Source: Neopestalotiopsis rosae (lineage: Eukaryota; Ascomycota; Sordariomycetes; Amphisphaeriales; Sporocadaceae). From it: a DNA stretch of 64,000 bases. Both the position numbers and the translations under genes were made by a program. The stretch lies in contig JALGAS010000005.1 in assembly GCA_023078685.1 (NCBI GenBank), forward strand, positions 3,348,001 to 3,412,000. Direction: 5' to 3'. Below are positions 34,054 through 46,487 of this stretch, in pieces (the first letter of the stretch is position 1; each line of letters starts with the position of its first letter). The notes beneath the pieces were generated by a model. The model saw only the letters and a program-made list of their open reading frames with translations, was not told the DNA's origin and did not search any database.

Positions 34054-35020
34054 ATGGAGGCACAGAATGGGATGGATGTGGATGGGATGGAAGATGTCAA
34101 CATGGCAGATTACCTCGTGGAAGAAATTTGGCAGACACTGAATTATGATATGCCTGCTCAGAATGATGGAGCCTTGGACTCGGCAGGCGACCAAAGCCAG
34201 CCGCCCTTCGAACCCTCAACCTCACAAATACCCTGGGAACCGCAGCAGGGTATGACGCCAACAGGCTACGAGGCAACTCCAGGCACTCTTTTGGAGGCTC
34301 CAGCGCCGAGCCTCAATAATGATAACAACCAAGGCTTCCCGCCCGGGAATTTCAACAACAGCGAACCTGAAGGCTACCAAGCTGCTCCTATTGTTTTTGC
34401 AAATCAAGCCCCACACTATCCATCTTCTCCGCAGACCTTGTACGATGGACCTCCAAGTATTGAGAGACCAATAATTCAAGGAGGTGTCCTTGGCTGCCAG
34501 GATACTCGAGGAGTCAATCGGCCGTCCATACCCGCAGGTCGGTCCACTGGACTGTTGCCTTCTGGCTATACACCGGCAACACATGTACGAGAGAGTCAAT
34601 TTCGTGAGTCATCCCGCGTTCCTGCCTAACTATAGGCCTCCTCTTCCAATATGGCTACGCCACTTGGGGTCTTCCACGCAACTATAGTGGCTGGCGGTAC
34701 ACCAAAAAGACTCACTTTTTTGGTCAGGTGCCAGCGCAGGAAAGAGAAACGAGAGCTAACCTGAAATATATAAAGCATCGCCGCTGCCCACTGGCGCCAT
34801 CTCTCCTGTGGCACCACCACAACGACAGCAACAGCGGCTTTGGGCATATGCGTTTGACGTCCTACCCTGTAATTTCCGTAAGTGCGAATTCCCTCATTGG
34901 AATCTTGACTTCGCCTTCTTTCTTTTCCTCCTCTTATTCTCCCGAGCATCCGAGAAAAGAAAGCGAAGCGCAAAAGAGAAGGATCATCGCGACCGAAGAG
35001 TCATAGATATTCTCGCTTAA
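34054..35020 (+). CDS. Unknown protein with acidic N-terminus and basic tail, about 255 aa (model tentative)
   Basis: The proposed exons are 34054-34584, 34636-34696, 34776-34877 and 34947-35020 (256 codons). The first intron (GTACGA to TAACTATAG) is 51 bases. The stronger-looking donor GTGAGT at 34603 would leave an intron of only 33 bases and the wrong frame. The second intron uses GTACAC and a GAGCTAAC branch. The third uses GTAAGT and a long C/T tract before CCCGAG. The N-terminus is acidic and Met/Asp-rich (MDVDGMEDVNMADYL), and the middle is rich in Pro, Gln, Asn and Ser. The tail (SEKRKRSAKEKDHRDRR) is strongly basic, like a nuclear localisation signal. A nuclear regulatory role is an inference. 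The second and third exons are the least certain. The first exon could instead belong to the zinc-finger gene downstream. Confidence 0.5.
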
Positions 35021-35470
35021 CGCCAAAAAAAAAAAAAAAGTATTTGGAAGAAACCGGGATAAAGTATTTGGTTGCCTACTTGTACAAGGGGCCTCCGTCT
35101 ACCTGCGGTTTATTGGGTACTTCTCAGCTGTAGGTACCCGAAGAGGATACGCCACATCTAAATTTGGAGATCCCGTCGCCCTTGCCCAGCTTACAAATTG
35201 CCAAGTGGCCTGAGCTCAGCCACCGAGGAATATCCATCAGCTCGGCTCTGATTGGCCGCCCTACACATCTGTGGCTCGGCTGCCTACTGTCGGCTTTTAC
35301 TTTTTTCTCTCCACTTTTGCCTCTCCCGGGATTCCGTCCTCGTGCTCGTGCTCAGCTCAGCACACTACCTCGCCCTACAGCCAGCCAGCCTATCGCTCTT
35401 TTGAGTCTTGTCGCCTTACATATCAGGCTGCTCCAGTAAACTGACTGCTTGTGTGACTATCACGGTATAG

Positions 35471-36849
35471 AAGATCCTGCTGTGCTTGAGCATACCGTTG
35501 CCATCGGCCAGAAGCTCGACTTGAAGCGCCTGGGCGACTTTCGTTTCGAGCTCATCCAGTCGCCTGCCTTTGGCAATCAGACTGTCCGTCGCTTTATCTT
35601 GCCCAAGCGCTTACGACAAGACGATCGCACTCGTCTACTGTTTATGCAGGTCTTCAACGGCACTCGCCAGTACAACTCCAAGCTGCCGGGTTATGAGTTC
35701 AAGATGGTCCAAGTCTTTGAGCCGAGGCAGTTCCACACTCCAACTGAGGACTACCAAGCTATCGCTGGGCTAGCAGAGGAAGACGGTGTTGATGGCCTCG
35801 ATCGCTTTACCGATCACGACATTGGTGATCTAGCTGCCTACGCCACTTCTGCTCCTGCTGGATTCCCGTCGCCAGAGGCTCATCCAGATATTGATCTGCC
35901 TCATCTGCCCGGCATCACCTCGACACCAGGCGCAACTCTCCCCACTCCCAAGGATGACAATGATCTTCATGCTGGCACCCAGCGCAGCAAGCCCATCCCT
36001 AAGCCGGACCGGGATGTCCGGAAGAACGCCCTTGGGAAGTACGAATGTACTTGGCCCGACTGCACTGAGGATCAGAAATCCTTCAACCGAAAGTGCGAGT
36101 GGAAGTAAGTCCTTCTCATCGACCCTCCCCTTTATGATTTCACGAGTACTGATTTTTTTTTCTGTAGCAAGCATATGGATAAGCATGAGCGCCCGTACAA
36201 GTGCTTAGCTGAAGGATGCGAGAAGCTGGCTGGGTTCACTTATAGTGGCGGTTTGCTACGACACGAGCGTGAGGTTCATTCCAAGCACGGAGGTCCGCGC
36301 AACCCACTCAACTGTCCTCATCTTAATTGCAAGAGACATTCTGGAAAGGGCTTCTCGCGTCTAGAGAATCTCAATGAGCATCTTCGCCGGGTCCACACCA
36401 ATCTGGGTCCACTGGCGTCGGGCGACGAGGCAGCTGAAGACGGCGAAAGCGTCGCTGCATCCTCGGAGCCTGGCCAGCAAGCCCTTCCTACTTCGATCCA
36501 GTTCTCGACGAACACGCAGCCGCAAACTCTACCCTCGCCCCAAATCGCTTCCGTGTTGCCTCAGAAGCGGTTACTAGACGACGTGGACGAGGACGGCCCG
36601 GCTGAGGTCAAGCGTCTGCGCAAGTCCGAGGAAACCCTGACCCGCATCAATGCCGAGCTCAATCGCCAGCTTACTCTCCACAAGCAGGAGGCTGCAAACG
36701 CAGCTTTGACCCAGGAGAGCCAGCAAACCGAGATCGAAGCTCAGAAGCGCCAAATCATGGCCATGATGGGCGAGATGCAGGCTCTGCGCAACCAGTTGGC
36801 TCAGGCTGATCAGCAAAACACGGCCATGATGCAGGATGCTTTCCAATAG
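35471..36849 (+). CDS. C2H2 zinc-finger protein (5' end unresolved)
   Basis: The supported exons are 35471-36104 and 36168-36849, with a 63-base intron (GTAAGT to TTCTGTAG). Three zinc-finger-like modules follow each other: CTWPDC with H-MDK-H, CLAEGC with LLRHEREVH, and CPHLNC with LNEHLRRVH. A KRLRK basic patch and a Gln-rich coiled coil end the protein, so it is very likely a nuclear DNA-binding protein. The start is the problem. The coding frame clearly extends upstream of the first in-frame ATG (35644), through residues such as VAIGQKLDLKRLG, but no ATG occurs between 35020 and 35643. A TATAG acceptor at 35466-35470 suggests a first exon further upstream. That exon could include the 34054 frame, in which case the two form one gene. 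Confidence 0.75.
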
Positions 36850-38143
36850 TTTTAGGAGGCATGACTGCGGACACCTACCGCTTTCCGTTTGATCTGCTGG
36901 ATTTTCCCCAATTTTCTTCTTCTTTGTTCGATTTCACGTCTATTCAACGACACCAAAGATACCCCTCTCGCGTTTTTCTCATCTTTCTCGGTTTTTCTCT
37001 CCATTCACACGATACACATTGCATAGACAGGAGTTTTTTGTACGAGTTTGGAAATGGTTGGTGTTGGCTACGCTGCGTTGTCTTCACACATATGGCGTCT
37101 GGCACTTAGAATGGACCACAAATCTTTTGTGAGGCATGTAAGATGCATACTGAGGTGGAAATTCCGAGTCGGCAAGGGCTCACTTGGTGTGAACATCGGT
37201 ACCCTCTGCCATCACATGCTCTTGTTTTGAGTATGTGGCTACTGGGCAACAAGCTCTGGGATCACTCGGTCTCGGCGCGATCAATGAAAGCTCTGCAATG
37301 AGATACAATGGTCGCCGATTCATGTTCTTACCTTGTGCTTGGATCCTTGTCGATCAGCGATCGTTTTGATCGCAAGTGCACTACATGAGACTTGGACTAC
37401 TCTGTTTTGTTTGAGGGCTGTCACAACCAATACTCTAGTATGAGGTCATAATTTTGTTTTATTTTCTCGGCGAAGGTGGCTGTTGTCTTGTGGTTTTAGA
37501 AAGCGAATGTATAACACGCATAAATACTCTCACTGTAATGGTCAGTGGCTCAACTCTATAGAGCTGTATTTGATACTAAGAATGAAATCACCCCCATGCC
37601 ATTCCAATCTATTGTCAAACTGTGCCTGTCTTATAGCTCGTGAAATGGACCTTTAGCCGGTGCACCAACCGTGTTTATCCCCTTGACACAGGCAACAGTC
37701 TCGTAAACCACCGCAAACAAGTTTCCTATGATGATAGCAATTTGGTTGTTCATATAATTCGACTTCTGGATAATTTTACTATATTATTTAACATATGAAA
37801 GTGGTATTTGTGGTGGGGTAATTGTAGCATGCAACCATGTCTTATTCGAGGCATTCTTCTTCTTCCTCTTATCCAGTATTAGACAGGTGCCGCCCAATGA
37901 AGCCGACTTCTTCGACATGATAAAAGTTTCCCCAGATAAACAAACGAACTATTGGCTCGAGGGCCGTGACGGGTATCATCTCCTAAACCTTAAAACAAAC
38001 TCCTCCTCCCACTGTATATTTGAACGAATGAAGCAACAAGCGCCAGCCCCAATGCTAGTAGTGATAACAAAATGGAAATGAAGCAAGGTAACGCCGTGTT
38101 CATGTGTATGCTGCGTGCTGTGATGATTTGTGTAGCCCAAGCT
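36850..38143. other. Intergenic between convergent genes
   Basis: It holds the 3' regions of the zinc-finger gene (plus) and the coiled-coil gene (minus). No gene, RNA or repeat was recognised. Confidence 0.5.
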
Positions 38144-40757
38144 TTACTCAGCCAAGCCTTCCAACAGGGCATCGTGGTCGACTTGGTCTGGATTCACTTT
38201 TCCTGGGTTACGTTTTTGATGGGCTGCCATGTATTCGTGGAATCCGGGAATGGCGCCAATTTGATTGATACCGGGTGATCGGCCAAAGTCCTTGGCGGAT
38301 TGCTTTTCCTTGGGCCTTGGGAGTGAGCCACCTGAGCCGCCTTCTGAGGCGCCACCCTTCCAAGGCCGCCAGCCCGCCCACGAGCTTATTTTGGAGGGGC
38401 CGTTTTGCGTGGGGCCGGATACCGACCGCAAGCTGCTGATAGAAGGCGCATACTCGCGCAAGACGAGACTGCCCATTTGGGAAGGACTTCGTGACAGCAT
38501 TGGACTAGCCGTGATAGTGCTGCTTGCCGTAAGAGAGGTCGCGTTACTAATATGGCGCAGTGTCATCTGGGTAGGTCGCGACTTGAGAGTGTGAATATCA
38601 AGACCTCCTGTCAAGGACATGATCGATTCGTGCGACACTGCTCTTCGGTGACCTCGCTGTATGCCACGTTCATCTTCCGTCTCTCCTGTGATATAGATAT
38701 CAACTTCGTCCATCGAGGTGTTCGGATCCCGCGAGGAAGTTTCGTCATCAGCTCCAGACTCATCTGTGATAATACCTAGATCTGGCAACTCATCCAAACC
38801 GTCTCCCTCCTCGACAATAGTATGTGTATGATTGGGGGCGTCGAGGGAGAAGGCGGTCGGGAGTTGAAAACTTCGCGCCGACAAATTCGAGGGAAGCTTC
38901 CGGTGGCCACGCCAAGCGGGAGACATCGGATCAACACTAGTGGCCGGTGAGGCTGGCCAGGAATCCGTGGACGCGGGGTCGAAGAGCGAGTTTCGCGCGT
39001 TGGAGCGCGGCGAGCTGGGTGCTGAAGAAGGCGCAAAATCGGATGCTTGTTCCGACATTATGGACAGGCGGCTCGACATTATTGAGTTGATCGAATCCCG
39101 TGGTCCTCTACGCCAGGTCGCGGTCGGTGGCGTTGCTGGGGATATGAATCCGCCGGGCGTCAGGACCTGGCGCTTCTTTTTGGATTTCTTGGATTCAACC
39201 TTTGGTGTAACATGGTAATGGTGGTGTATATGGAGCTCCTGAGAAACTGCAGGTATAGGCCGTTCGGGGGATTTCTTGGTTTCCAGTTCCGCTCTCAGGC
39301 TGGGTGCAGTGGTTGCGTCTCCGTCGTCCGCTGGCTGATGGTACATGAGCTCCTCTCGCAATGCTTGAATTTCGTCGTTGGAATTCATGAGCATCTCCCT
39401 CAGCTCCACAATGTTCTGCTGCAAGCTGGTATTGTCTTGAAGTAGATCGCGGACGAAGTGTGACACTACAGTTGATCCAGTACCACCGCCCATTGTTTTT
39501 GCTGCGGCCGCACCCTTCAATCGACCGGCAGCCGTGTTCAGCTCCTTTTCAAGTTCGCGTTGTTTTTCCATGCGTCCCATTACCTCGGCATGACGCTCAC
39601 GTTCTTCTTTACTTTCCTGCTCCATCCTCTCGAGCTGCACCTGAAGGTCGATAATTCCCCTCTCTGCTCGTTGCCATCTCGCCATGGATGTGCGAGCTTC
39701 TTCATGTTTCGTACTCAGTGTTGTTTGTAATTGTTCCTGTTCCTGCTCGAGGAAGGCAATCTGCCGTTCTAATGATTCGGCTCGTGCTGTTTCCGTCTCC
39801 AAACGGCGTATTATTTGTTGCGAAGATAGTAAGGACGCCTCGAGGGACTTGATATGCGCCTCCGAGTCGGATACAGTCGTGTTCAGTGATTCCAGTTGAT
39901 CCAGGAGAGTCCTGTTTTCTTCAATCGTACGGGCATTTTTGGCCTCCAGGTCCTTGTTGTCCATCTCCAGTTGCTCGATCCTACTAGTGAGCTCCAGGCG
40001 ATCTCGTTCAGCGTCGGCCATGTACGATTCGTGACGTGCTAGCAGCGCCTGTAGACCAAAGGTTAGACATTTGACTTGAGCCATGATGCATATATTGGTA
40101 AAATTTTGATCTGATCCAACTAAGCAGGAATGCTTTTGTGCAAACGAGAAAGGGTATGAAGACATCAGTAGTGGGGTATATCACATTCCTGGGTGGTCAT
40201 ATATGGGACGGATGTATCATGGACGAGTATGCGGGAGGTATGTATGGTCTAGAGCATGATGCAGGAGTAGGGAGTCACAGAGACGGTTTGCAAAAGCAAT
40301 TCACAATCAGGACAGCACGACTTGCTGACCCTATATGCTTGTCGCTCGTCACTCCCATTGCATCACCCTAAAGGCCCAGTGGGCAATGGGGGGTAGGGAC
40401 GACTGAATAACAAAAACAAGTCCAGTCTTAGACGCCCCCCTGGACTGAGACAATCGTAGCTTTGGCGGTTGCCGCCCCCAAGCAGGAACATTTCGACAGC
40501 GGCAGAGAATATACTAAACAACGTACCTGTCCTATGCGTGCTGCATTATGCACGTCCTTCTCGACGCTATCCAGGATGGAGTTGCTGTGTCTTAGAAAGA
40601 CACATTCGGCCGAACCACAGCAGCATCTTAGCGACGGATTGTTGTCTCGAGCAGGGACAAGCGCTGGAGGGAGGAGGAGTTGTTGTTCTGGTTCAGCGCC
40701 CACGCCCGTTTCCACGGCGCCTGCCTCGGGTGTAGTTGAAGAATATAGTTCGGCCAT
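38144..40757 (-). CDS. Conserved-type coiled-coil protein, 711 aa
   Basis: Two exons (minus): 40757-40527 and 40048-38144, with a long 478-base intron (GTACGT to TCTACAG); the sum is 712 codons. The join gives NAARIGQ followed by ALLARHESYMADAERDR, which reads through smoothly into a heptad-rich helix. Residues about 78-270 form a long coiled coil, with a second shorter one near 290-330. The C-terminal half is Ser/Pro-rich and probably disordered, with several SP/TP sites that would suit phosphorylation. It ends in DQVDHDALLEGLAE. No enzyme domain, membrane segment or signal is present. The layout suggests a scaffold or cytoskeleton-linked protein, but the family was not identified. Confidence 0.82.
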
Positions 40758-43705
40758 CGTGGGGTAGAAGGCGTCAAGTAGTACAGTAGGTTGGGGAACT
40801 GCAGCAGCAACGGGGTTTTGCTGCAGAGGCGTTGGCGGCGCGAGTTTACTTGGACAGACTCTCGAGTGTGGCTTCGCGAAATCGTGGGACCATGACCATC
40901 GAACAACAAGCAGCTACAATACACTACAGGCGCATGGCAAGTAAAGTTTTCTTTCGGGCAGCAACGTTGTCGCGTGGTGACGGACGGCTTTCGGCAGGAC
41001 AGACAAAGGACGCAGGCAGGATAATTCGAAATGCAAGTTGAGACGGTTGCAGTGTCTTTCTTCAGCAGGGCGGTGAAAGTAGGTGATGCCTTCACTATTC
41101 TTTGCGTGCGACCCGAGGCCGTTAAAGTTTTTGCTCGCGTGTTTAATGACGCTTGCTTTCGTTTCGGCCTCAGGGTCGTCTTTTCCTTTGGAGTTGAAAC
41201 TAATGAATTATGATAGTTGCAGCGGACGGTGGAGTTTGGCCCGTCCTCGACCGCCCCCGGGAGCCTGGGAGCCGCCTGGGAGCTCGAATTCTCCAGCTGG
41301 AGTGGGGTTCACCTGGGACCGAATGTGGGCGCATTGCCAACCATGGTTCGTTCGTCGATGTGGATATTGCTGTTGTTGCTGTAGGATTTGTTGTCTCGCG
41401 CGCGCAAGGCCAAAGTGGGCATCCCTTCTCTATTCGATAAGGTAAGGCTCCCTCCCGATGCTCAGTGCCCAGTGAGTGGCTTGGCTGTCAACCTGCGTGT
41501 CGGTGTGTCACTGCCAGAGTCATATGGCGTAGTGAGTTGCGCGAGTGCCACACAAAAGATCGGCAGTTGGAGGCAGTGGAAGCAAGAAGGGTCCGTGGCG
41601 TCCAAGGCGTCGGCTGTCTGAGTGGTGCTTCCCAACCCGAGAAAAACACACAGCACAGAACGGCGACGATGGCGTAAAAGTAGGTAATAATTTTAAGATT
41701 GATATTTGGACATGTAGGCAGCTGGTAGATTATATGTAATGTAGTATTTGTACGTCCTAAGCAAAACTAATGCAGAAACGATCCGACGCGCCAGGGAATA
41801 GGTACATGTAGCCTGTTTCTGCAGATGGTCAGGTGCTTCTTGGTATCTGTAACCGGGCCTGTAACTTGAACTGCTCAACCACGAATAGAGTCTTAGACCC
41901 GGTCGTCGCGTTCCCATTCTGCCATTTGACCAGTTTTTTATGCGATCTGACAGGGCAAAGGGCCCGCGCGCAATACCTTTTTGCCAGGTTACACCAGGTT
42001 CATCGCATATCGCCAATATTGACTAGGTTCTTGGGTTCTTGGGCGCTCATGGGCCATGACACATGCCCTATGACGACAAAAAGTCTACTTAGGTAAGTCC
42101 CTCAATGGTCTGGCGCTGGGCCGCCGACACAGAGGCCCAATACAGAAGCACCACAGCCTATCGTGGCCCTACACCAGCCACCAATGTGCCCCCAACGGTT
42201 CTTCTTCTCTTTTGCATCTTGTCCCAGCCATTTTGCCATCCCCTTCTCTTGATCTTTCGTGGGGTGGTCTTCAAGTGAGTGCGTGCAGAGTGAATAGTTG
42301 AGTACATACAGGTGGTTGTGACTTTGCTTCTTCTGCCCGCCAGATTATACCTCAACGAGTCAGCCCGCATGTTCACATTCAGGTACCCGTTCACTAATGT
42401 AGCCAACTGGGGTCACCCAGGCACCGGAAGATCTCATTTCGGGCGGCCGAGATTGACACAGGGCACAGGTTTCTCTTCTTTTCTTCAATGCGCAGCCTAC
42501 TGTGTACACAGTAACCACAAGATAAAAGGTCTTATGATTCCGACCAGACAAGACTCGTTTGCCTTGTCATTTGCAGCATGACGATACAATAGTTTATACT
42601 TTGGTCGGCTATGTTGTTGTCCGGTATTCATCTGCTGGCCTTGTTCTCTCTTTCTTCGTCTCTCGCGCTTCTCCACATGTGCTGTGCCTCGCTTGCGGGC
42701 GTCTTGACTACTGGAGCCCCCCTCCCAGAAAAGTCTCTTTGTTACTTCGTACATCTTGTAGCTTGCTTGGCCCGCTGTCATCTCATTTCCGGTGTTGCAG
42801 CATTTGTACAGCGGGGACTGATAACGTAGATTAGTGGACGAGACAGACATAAGCAAACAAGACAATAGCAACGAAAATTTTCTTGCTTGTGGGAAACCAT
42901 GTCTGGTCGATATGCCATCAATTGCCCGAGTCACAGCCACAAACGCTCGACAGCTTTTCGCGGCTATCGAAGGCTCATCTGCAAATGTGGTTCGCATAAT
43001 CGTTGCCCATCATAATTATGAACAATCACCACTACGGTCACTACTGCTAATAAGTCACCTTTCATTATAAACAATGCATCAACTCGCCCCAAGCCTCACA
43101 TTGTGAGGAACAAGAAGCAGAGCATGCGAATATCCTAATTGCCTACACTTGGAGCACAATAATTCGCAGTGACACACCGCTGTGACGACCTACCCTGGCC
43201 GAGTATCGAGGATCGCCAGGGTGATTCACGAATTGTGGTGAAGGAACCACTGAAACGCTTAGGCCTCATCAGACTATTTACCATCTTGCCGATTGGCAAT
43301 ACAATTCAAGAGTCGTCAAATATAAACCCACTCGAGTGAGAGACTGTTAGAGAACTCTGACACGTATGAGTCCTCAATTCTTAGAGTAAACACAAACGAT
43401 GGGTCAAATCTTCAGATCATGAGACTAAAAGCTATCGATCACATCACAATGAGTTTTTGATTACCAGTATTCATACCTCAAGTTGAATGTTTTGAGCATA
43501 GACACTGAAAGCAACGGTTGGTTCGGCAAGATATCCATCTGTCCAACCCACCGACCCATAACGCCCACTGGGACCCATCACGATTTTGCTCCACTAGCTT
43601 TCTGGATGCAGGACATGATGGGAAATAAGCGCCTCAAAGCTCAACAAATCAAGTGGTCAGCCGATCAACGGCTGGCATTACTGAAACACAATATCTCCCA
43701 AAATA
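40758..43705. other. Intergenic, 2.9 kb
   Basis: It holds the promoter and probably a long leader of the coiled-coil gene (the first 800 bases are rich in C and T on the minus strand) and the flank of the tRNA gene. The 166-codon open frame at 42497-42997 (minus) has an irregular composition and no motif. Nothing else is supported. Confidence 0.4.
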
Positions 43706-43799
43706 GTCGCTTTAGCTCACTTGGGAGAGCGCCAGACTGAAGATCCAACTTCAGGACCCCGATATCTGGAGGCACTGTGTTCGATCCACAGAAGCGACA
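43706..43799 (+). tRNA. tRNA-Phe (anticodon GAA) with 21-nt intron
   Basis: The acceptor stem is GTCGCTT (43706-43712) with AAGCGAC (43792-43798). The D arm is GCTC...GAGC. The anticodon stem is CCAGA with TCTGG (43765-43769), and GAA sits at 43739-43741. The T arm is CTGTG-TTCGATC-CACAG. The intron at 43743-43763 begins one base 3' of the anticodon, the standard place, and contains CTTCAG, which can pair with the anticodon region. A T-rich stretch follows as terminator. Confidence 0.93.
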
Positions 43800-44181
43800 T
43801 TTCTCTTTTTGAATTCCTATTGCACTGGCCAGACAGTGCCTCTATTTTTGTCCCTTCACTTTATGGTGTAGCAATGATATGATTATGTAGGCACCTTGTT
43901 TGTGCCATTGCTCCTTCCTTTGGATTGGCACCTGTGCACATAAGGTCATGTTGTGAATTGATGAAACTCGATCGGCAGCTGTTGTTTTTGCCGATCCCGA
44001 TCAAGCCATGCTACCTGCCGCTCAGGTTCCAGGGACGACATTGAGCTCTTGAGGGTAGACAGCGTCAACATTAGAGCTATGTAGGTTACTCGCGGTCGGG
44101 CTGGCGGCAGTGTCTTGCATCTATGTCCGTCCAGCGGCGTTCGATCTCCGTTGATGCCGCACCACGCAGATCTGATCCACT

Positions 44182-44351
44182 TGATAAGTGACCGTCCAAC
44201 CGCCATCAACTCGAGTCAGGAAACCCCATCCCGAATGTCGACTCCGGCGCAACATCAAGCATCGTACTTACCGGCAATGATATGCAAGATAAGAATCAAT
44301 CGATATGTCAGACCACACTGCATCATCACGCTCTGTACCTAGCGAAGATAG
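44182..44351 (+). promoter_or_regulatory. Three HGATAR sites upstream of the permease
   Basis: TGATAA at 44182, AGATAA at 44287 and AGATAG at 44346 lie within 330 bases of the permease ATG. HGATAR is the site of AreA/NIT2-type nitrogen regulators. Three sites in this span is suggestive, not proof. The rest of 43800-44504 holds no gene. Confidence 0.35.
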
Positions 44352-44504
44352 CTGCTGTATATATATCATTTTAGTATCATCTCAAGTTATAGAACATGGA
44401 GTGCCTCACATGTACAACCATAGGAAGACACCACTTCTTACGTTTTATAACATTTGACCCAGGGTATAGCTGAGTTGGTGCGAAAGCCCGCAATCAATAC
44501 CATC

Positions 44505-46318
44505 ATGGACGCCGACGAGAAGAAATCCCTGCCAGACATGGCAACAGAGAAGCAGCAGCCCAAAGAAGCCGACATTGAGACCGCCGACGTCGCTGCTGTT
44601 CTGACCCCGACGACAGACGACGACCTCGTCCTCGACCGGCAGCTCGAGAAGCAGGTGGTCCGCAAGCTCGACTGGCACCTGGCGCCCATGTTCGCCGCCC
44701 TGTACTTTGTGGCCTACCTCGACCGGAGCAACATTGGCAACGCCTCGGTGGCCGGGCTCAACGCCGACCTGGGCCTGTCCGACGGCCAGTACAGCACCGC
44801 CGTCAGCGTCTTCTTCGCCACCTACGTCGCCCTCGAGCTGCCCGTGGTCCTGCTCACGCAGCGCGTCGGCCCCCACCGCGCCATTGCCTGCATGTGTCTG
44901 AGCTGGTCCGCCGTCACCATTGGCACCGGCTTCGTCAAGGGGTTCGGGGATCTCATTGCCACGCGCGTGCTCCTGGGCTTGTGCGAGGCTGGGTTCTTTC
45001 CGTGTCTGATCTTGTACATCTCCATGGTGTATAAGAAGGAGGAGCAGGTGAGATTTTGTCCATTTAAGTTGGTTTACAGGAGATTCGACTTTCTAAACCA
45101 TAACTTTCTGCTTGCTAGGGTCTTCGTCAAGCCTATCTGTTCTCGTCTGTAGCCTTGGCCGGCATGTTTGGTGGTCTCATTGCCACCGGCATAACATATA
45201 TTGGCAGCGTCCACGGACTGGAGTCATGGAGGTAGGTTATGAGGAGTTTCAAAACTCTTTCTGGGTTCTCATCAATACTAACGGAAACACAATAGCTGGC
45301 TATATATCATTGAAGGATGCTTGTCCGTTTTGGCCGCCTTTTGGGTCTTCTTTGGCCTACCCGCGCGGCCAGCAGAGGCCAAATTCCTGACGGCCGAGGA
45401 CAAGAACGTCATGGCTGTCCGCGAGGCCCAGCGTGCGCAATATTTGGGCAACCTCCATTTCGAATGGTCTGAGGTGGGCAAGGCAGCCATTGATCCCAAA
45501 GTCTGGCTCACGGCCTTTATCCAATTCTTTCAAGATATCATCCTTTACGGCTTCAGTACCTTTTTGCCATCAATCTTGAAATTGGACCTCGGATACACCT
45601 CCTTGCAGGCTCAGTACTTGAGTGTGCCGGTATATGCACTCGGTGGCATAAGCTTCTTGGTAAGGAGACGAGGAAAAATATTTGTTGAGAGATTACTGAC
45701 AGATTTTGTTGCAGACTGCCGCTTTATTAAGTGACAAATGGAGGCGCCGCGGTACTGTAAGTAGTCGCTTCCTGTTACTCCCTCTACGTAACCAGCTTCT
45801 GAGTACAAGTTGCTAGGTACTCCTGGCCCTCGATATCTTTGCCGTGATAGGATATGCAATCCTTCTTGGAGTGCCCAACCGTCCTAGTGTTCGCTATTTC
45901 GCATGCTTCATGATTGCCATCCCAATCTACTGCGGTCCCGGTCTCAATCAAGCCTGTAAGTTATCTTTGCTCTTCTCAGGTCAGATACATTCTGCTGGTG
46001 ACTGTACTGACAGATGTCACAGGGGTTGCCAACAACATGGCACCGCATTATCGGCGTGCCACGGCGATAGGCATACAGCAGACGATTGGAAATCTCGCCG
46101 GCGTTGTAGCACCGCAAGTGTACCGAGCAGCCCCATATCGGCTGGGTCACTGGTGCTCTCTTGCTTCTGCATTGATTAGCATGGGACTCATCACTAGTCA
46201 AATTGGCTACTTGTATCTGCTGAACCGAAAGAAGTCGCAAATTTCTCGAGGTGATCGGGCCGATGATCGCAAGGAGACTTCTGGAGAGGGAGACTTGGAC
46301 TTCCGATACGTATACTAA
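44505..46318 (+). CDS. MFS transporter, Dal5/allantoate permease-type anion:cation symporter, 498 aa
   Basis: Six exons: 44505-45047, 45119-45231, 45296-45659, 45715-45756, 45817-45955, 46023-46318; the sum is 499 codons. The start is the first in-frame ATG (MDADEKKSLPD); the open codons upstream lack an ATG. After an acidic cytosolic N-terminus come about twelve membrane segments. Family marks are YFVAYLDRSNIGNA in the first helix, ATRVLLGLCEAGFFPCL in the fourth-to-fifth region, and the late WVANNMAPHYRRATAIG loop, all typical of the ACS family (allantoate, nicotinate, pantothenate, vitamin and amide uptake). The exact substrate cannot be told. It is convergent with the AIFM3-like gene, 169 bases apart. 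Three GATA sites upstream hint at nitrogen control. Confidence 0.92.
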
Positions 46319-46487
46319 GAAGGTGTGTATTTGGAAGCAACCTACGCAGCCAAGGTGTTTGCAACTGTCAATTGAAATTGAAATACATTACTACGCTTCA
46401 TTTCCATGCTCGGCATGCCTAATTGTATCATCTAAGAATCGGCCCAAGTATTGAGTTTGACCCATGCACCATGTGGTCTCAATGAAT

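Noticed and set aside
42497..42997. 166-codon minus-strand frame in the 40.8-43.7 kb gap
   Set aside because: It has an uneven composition, no motif or signal, and no supporting introns; chance is more likely in a 2.9-kb gap.
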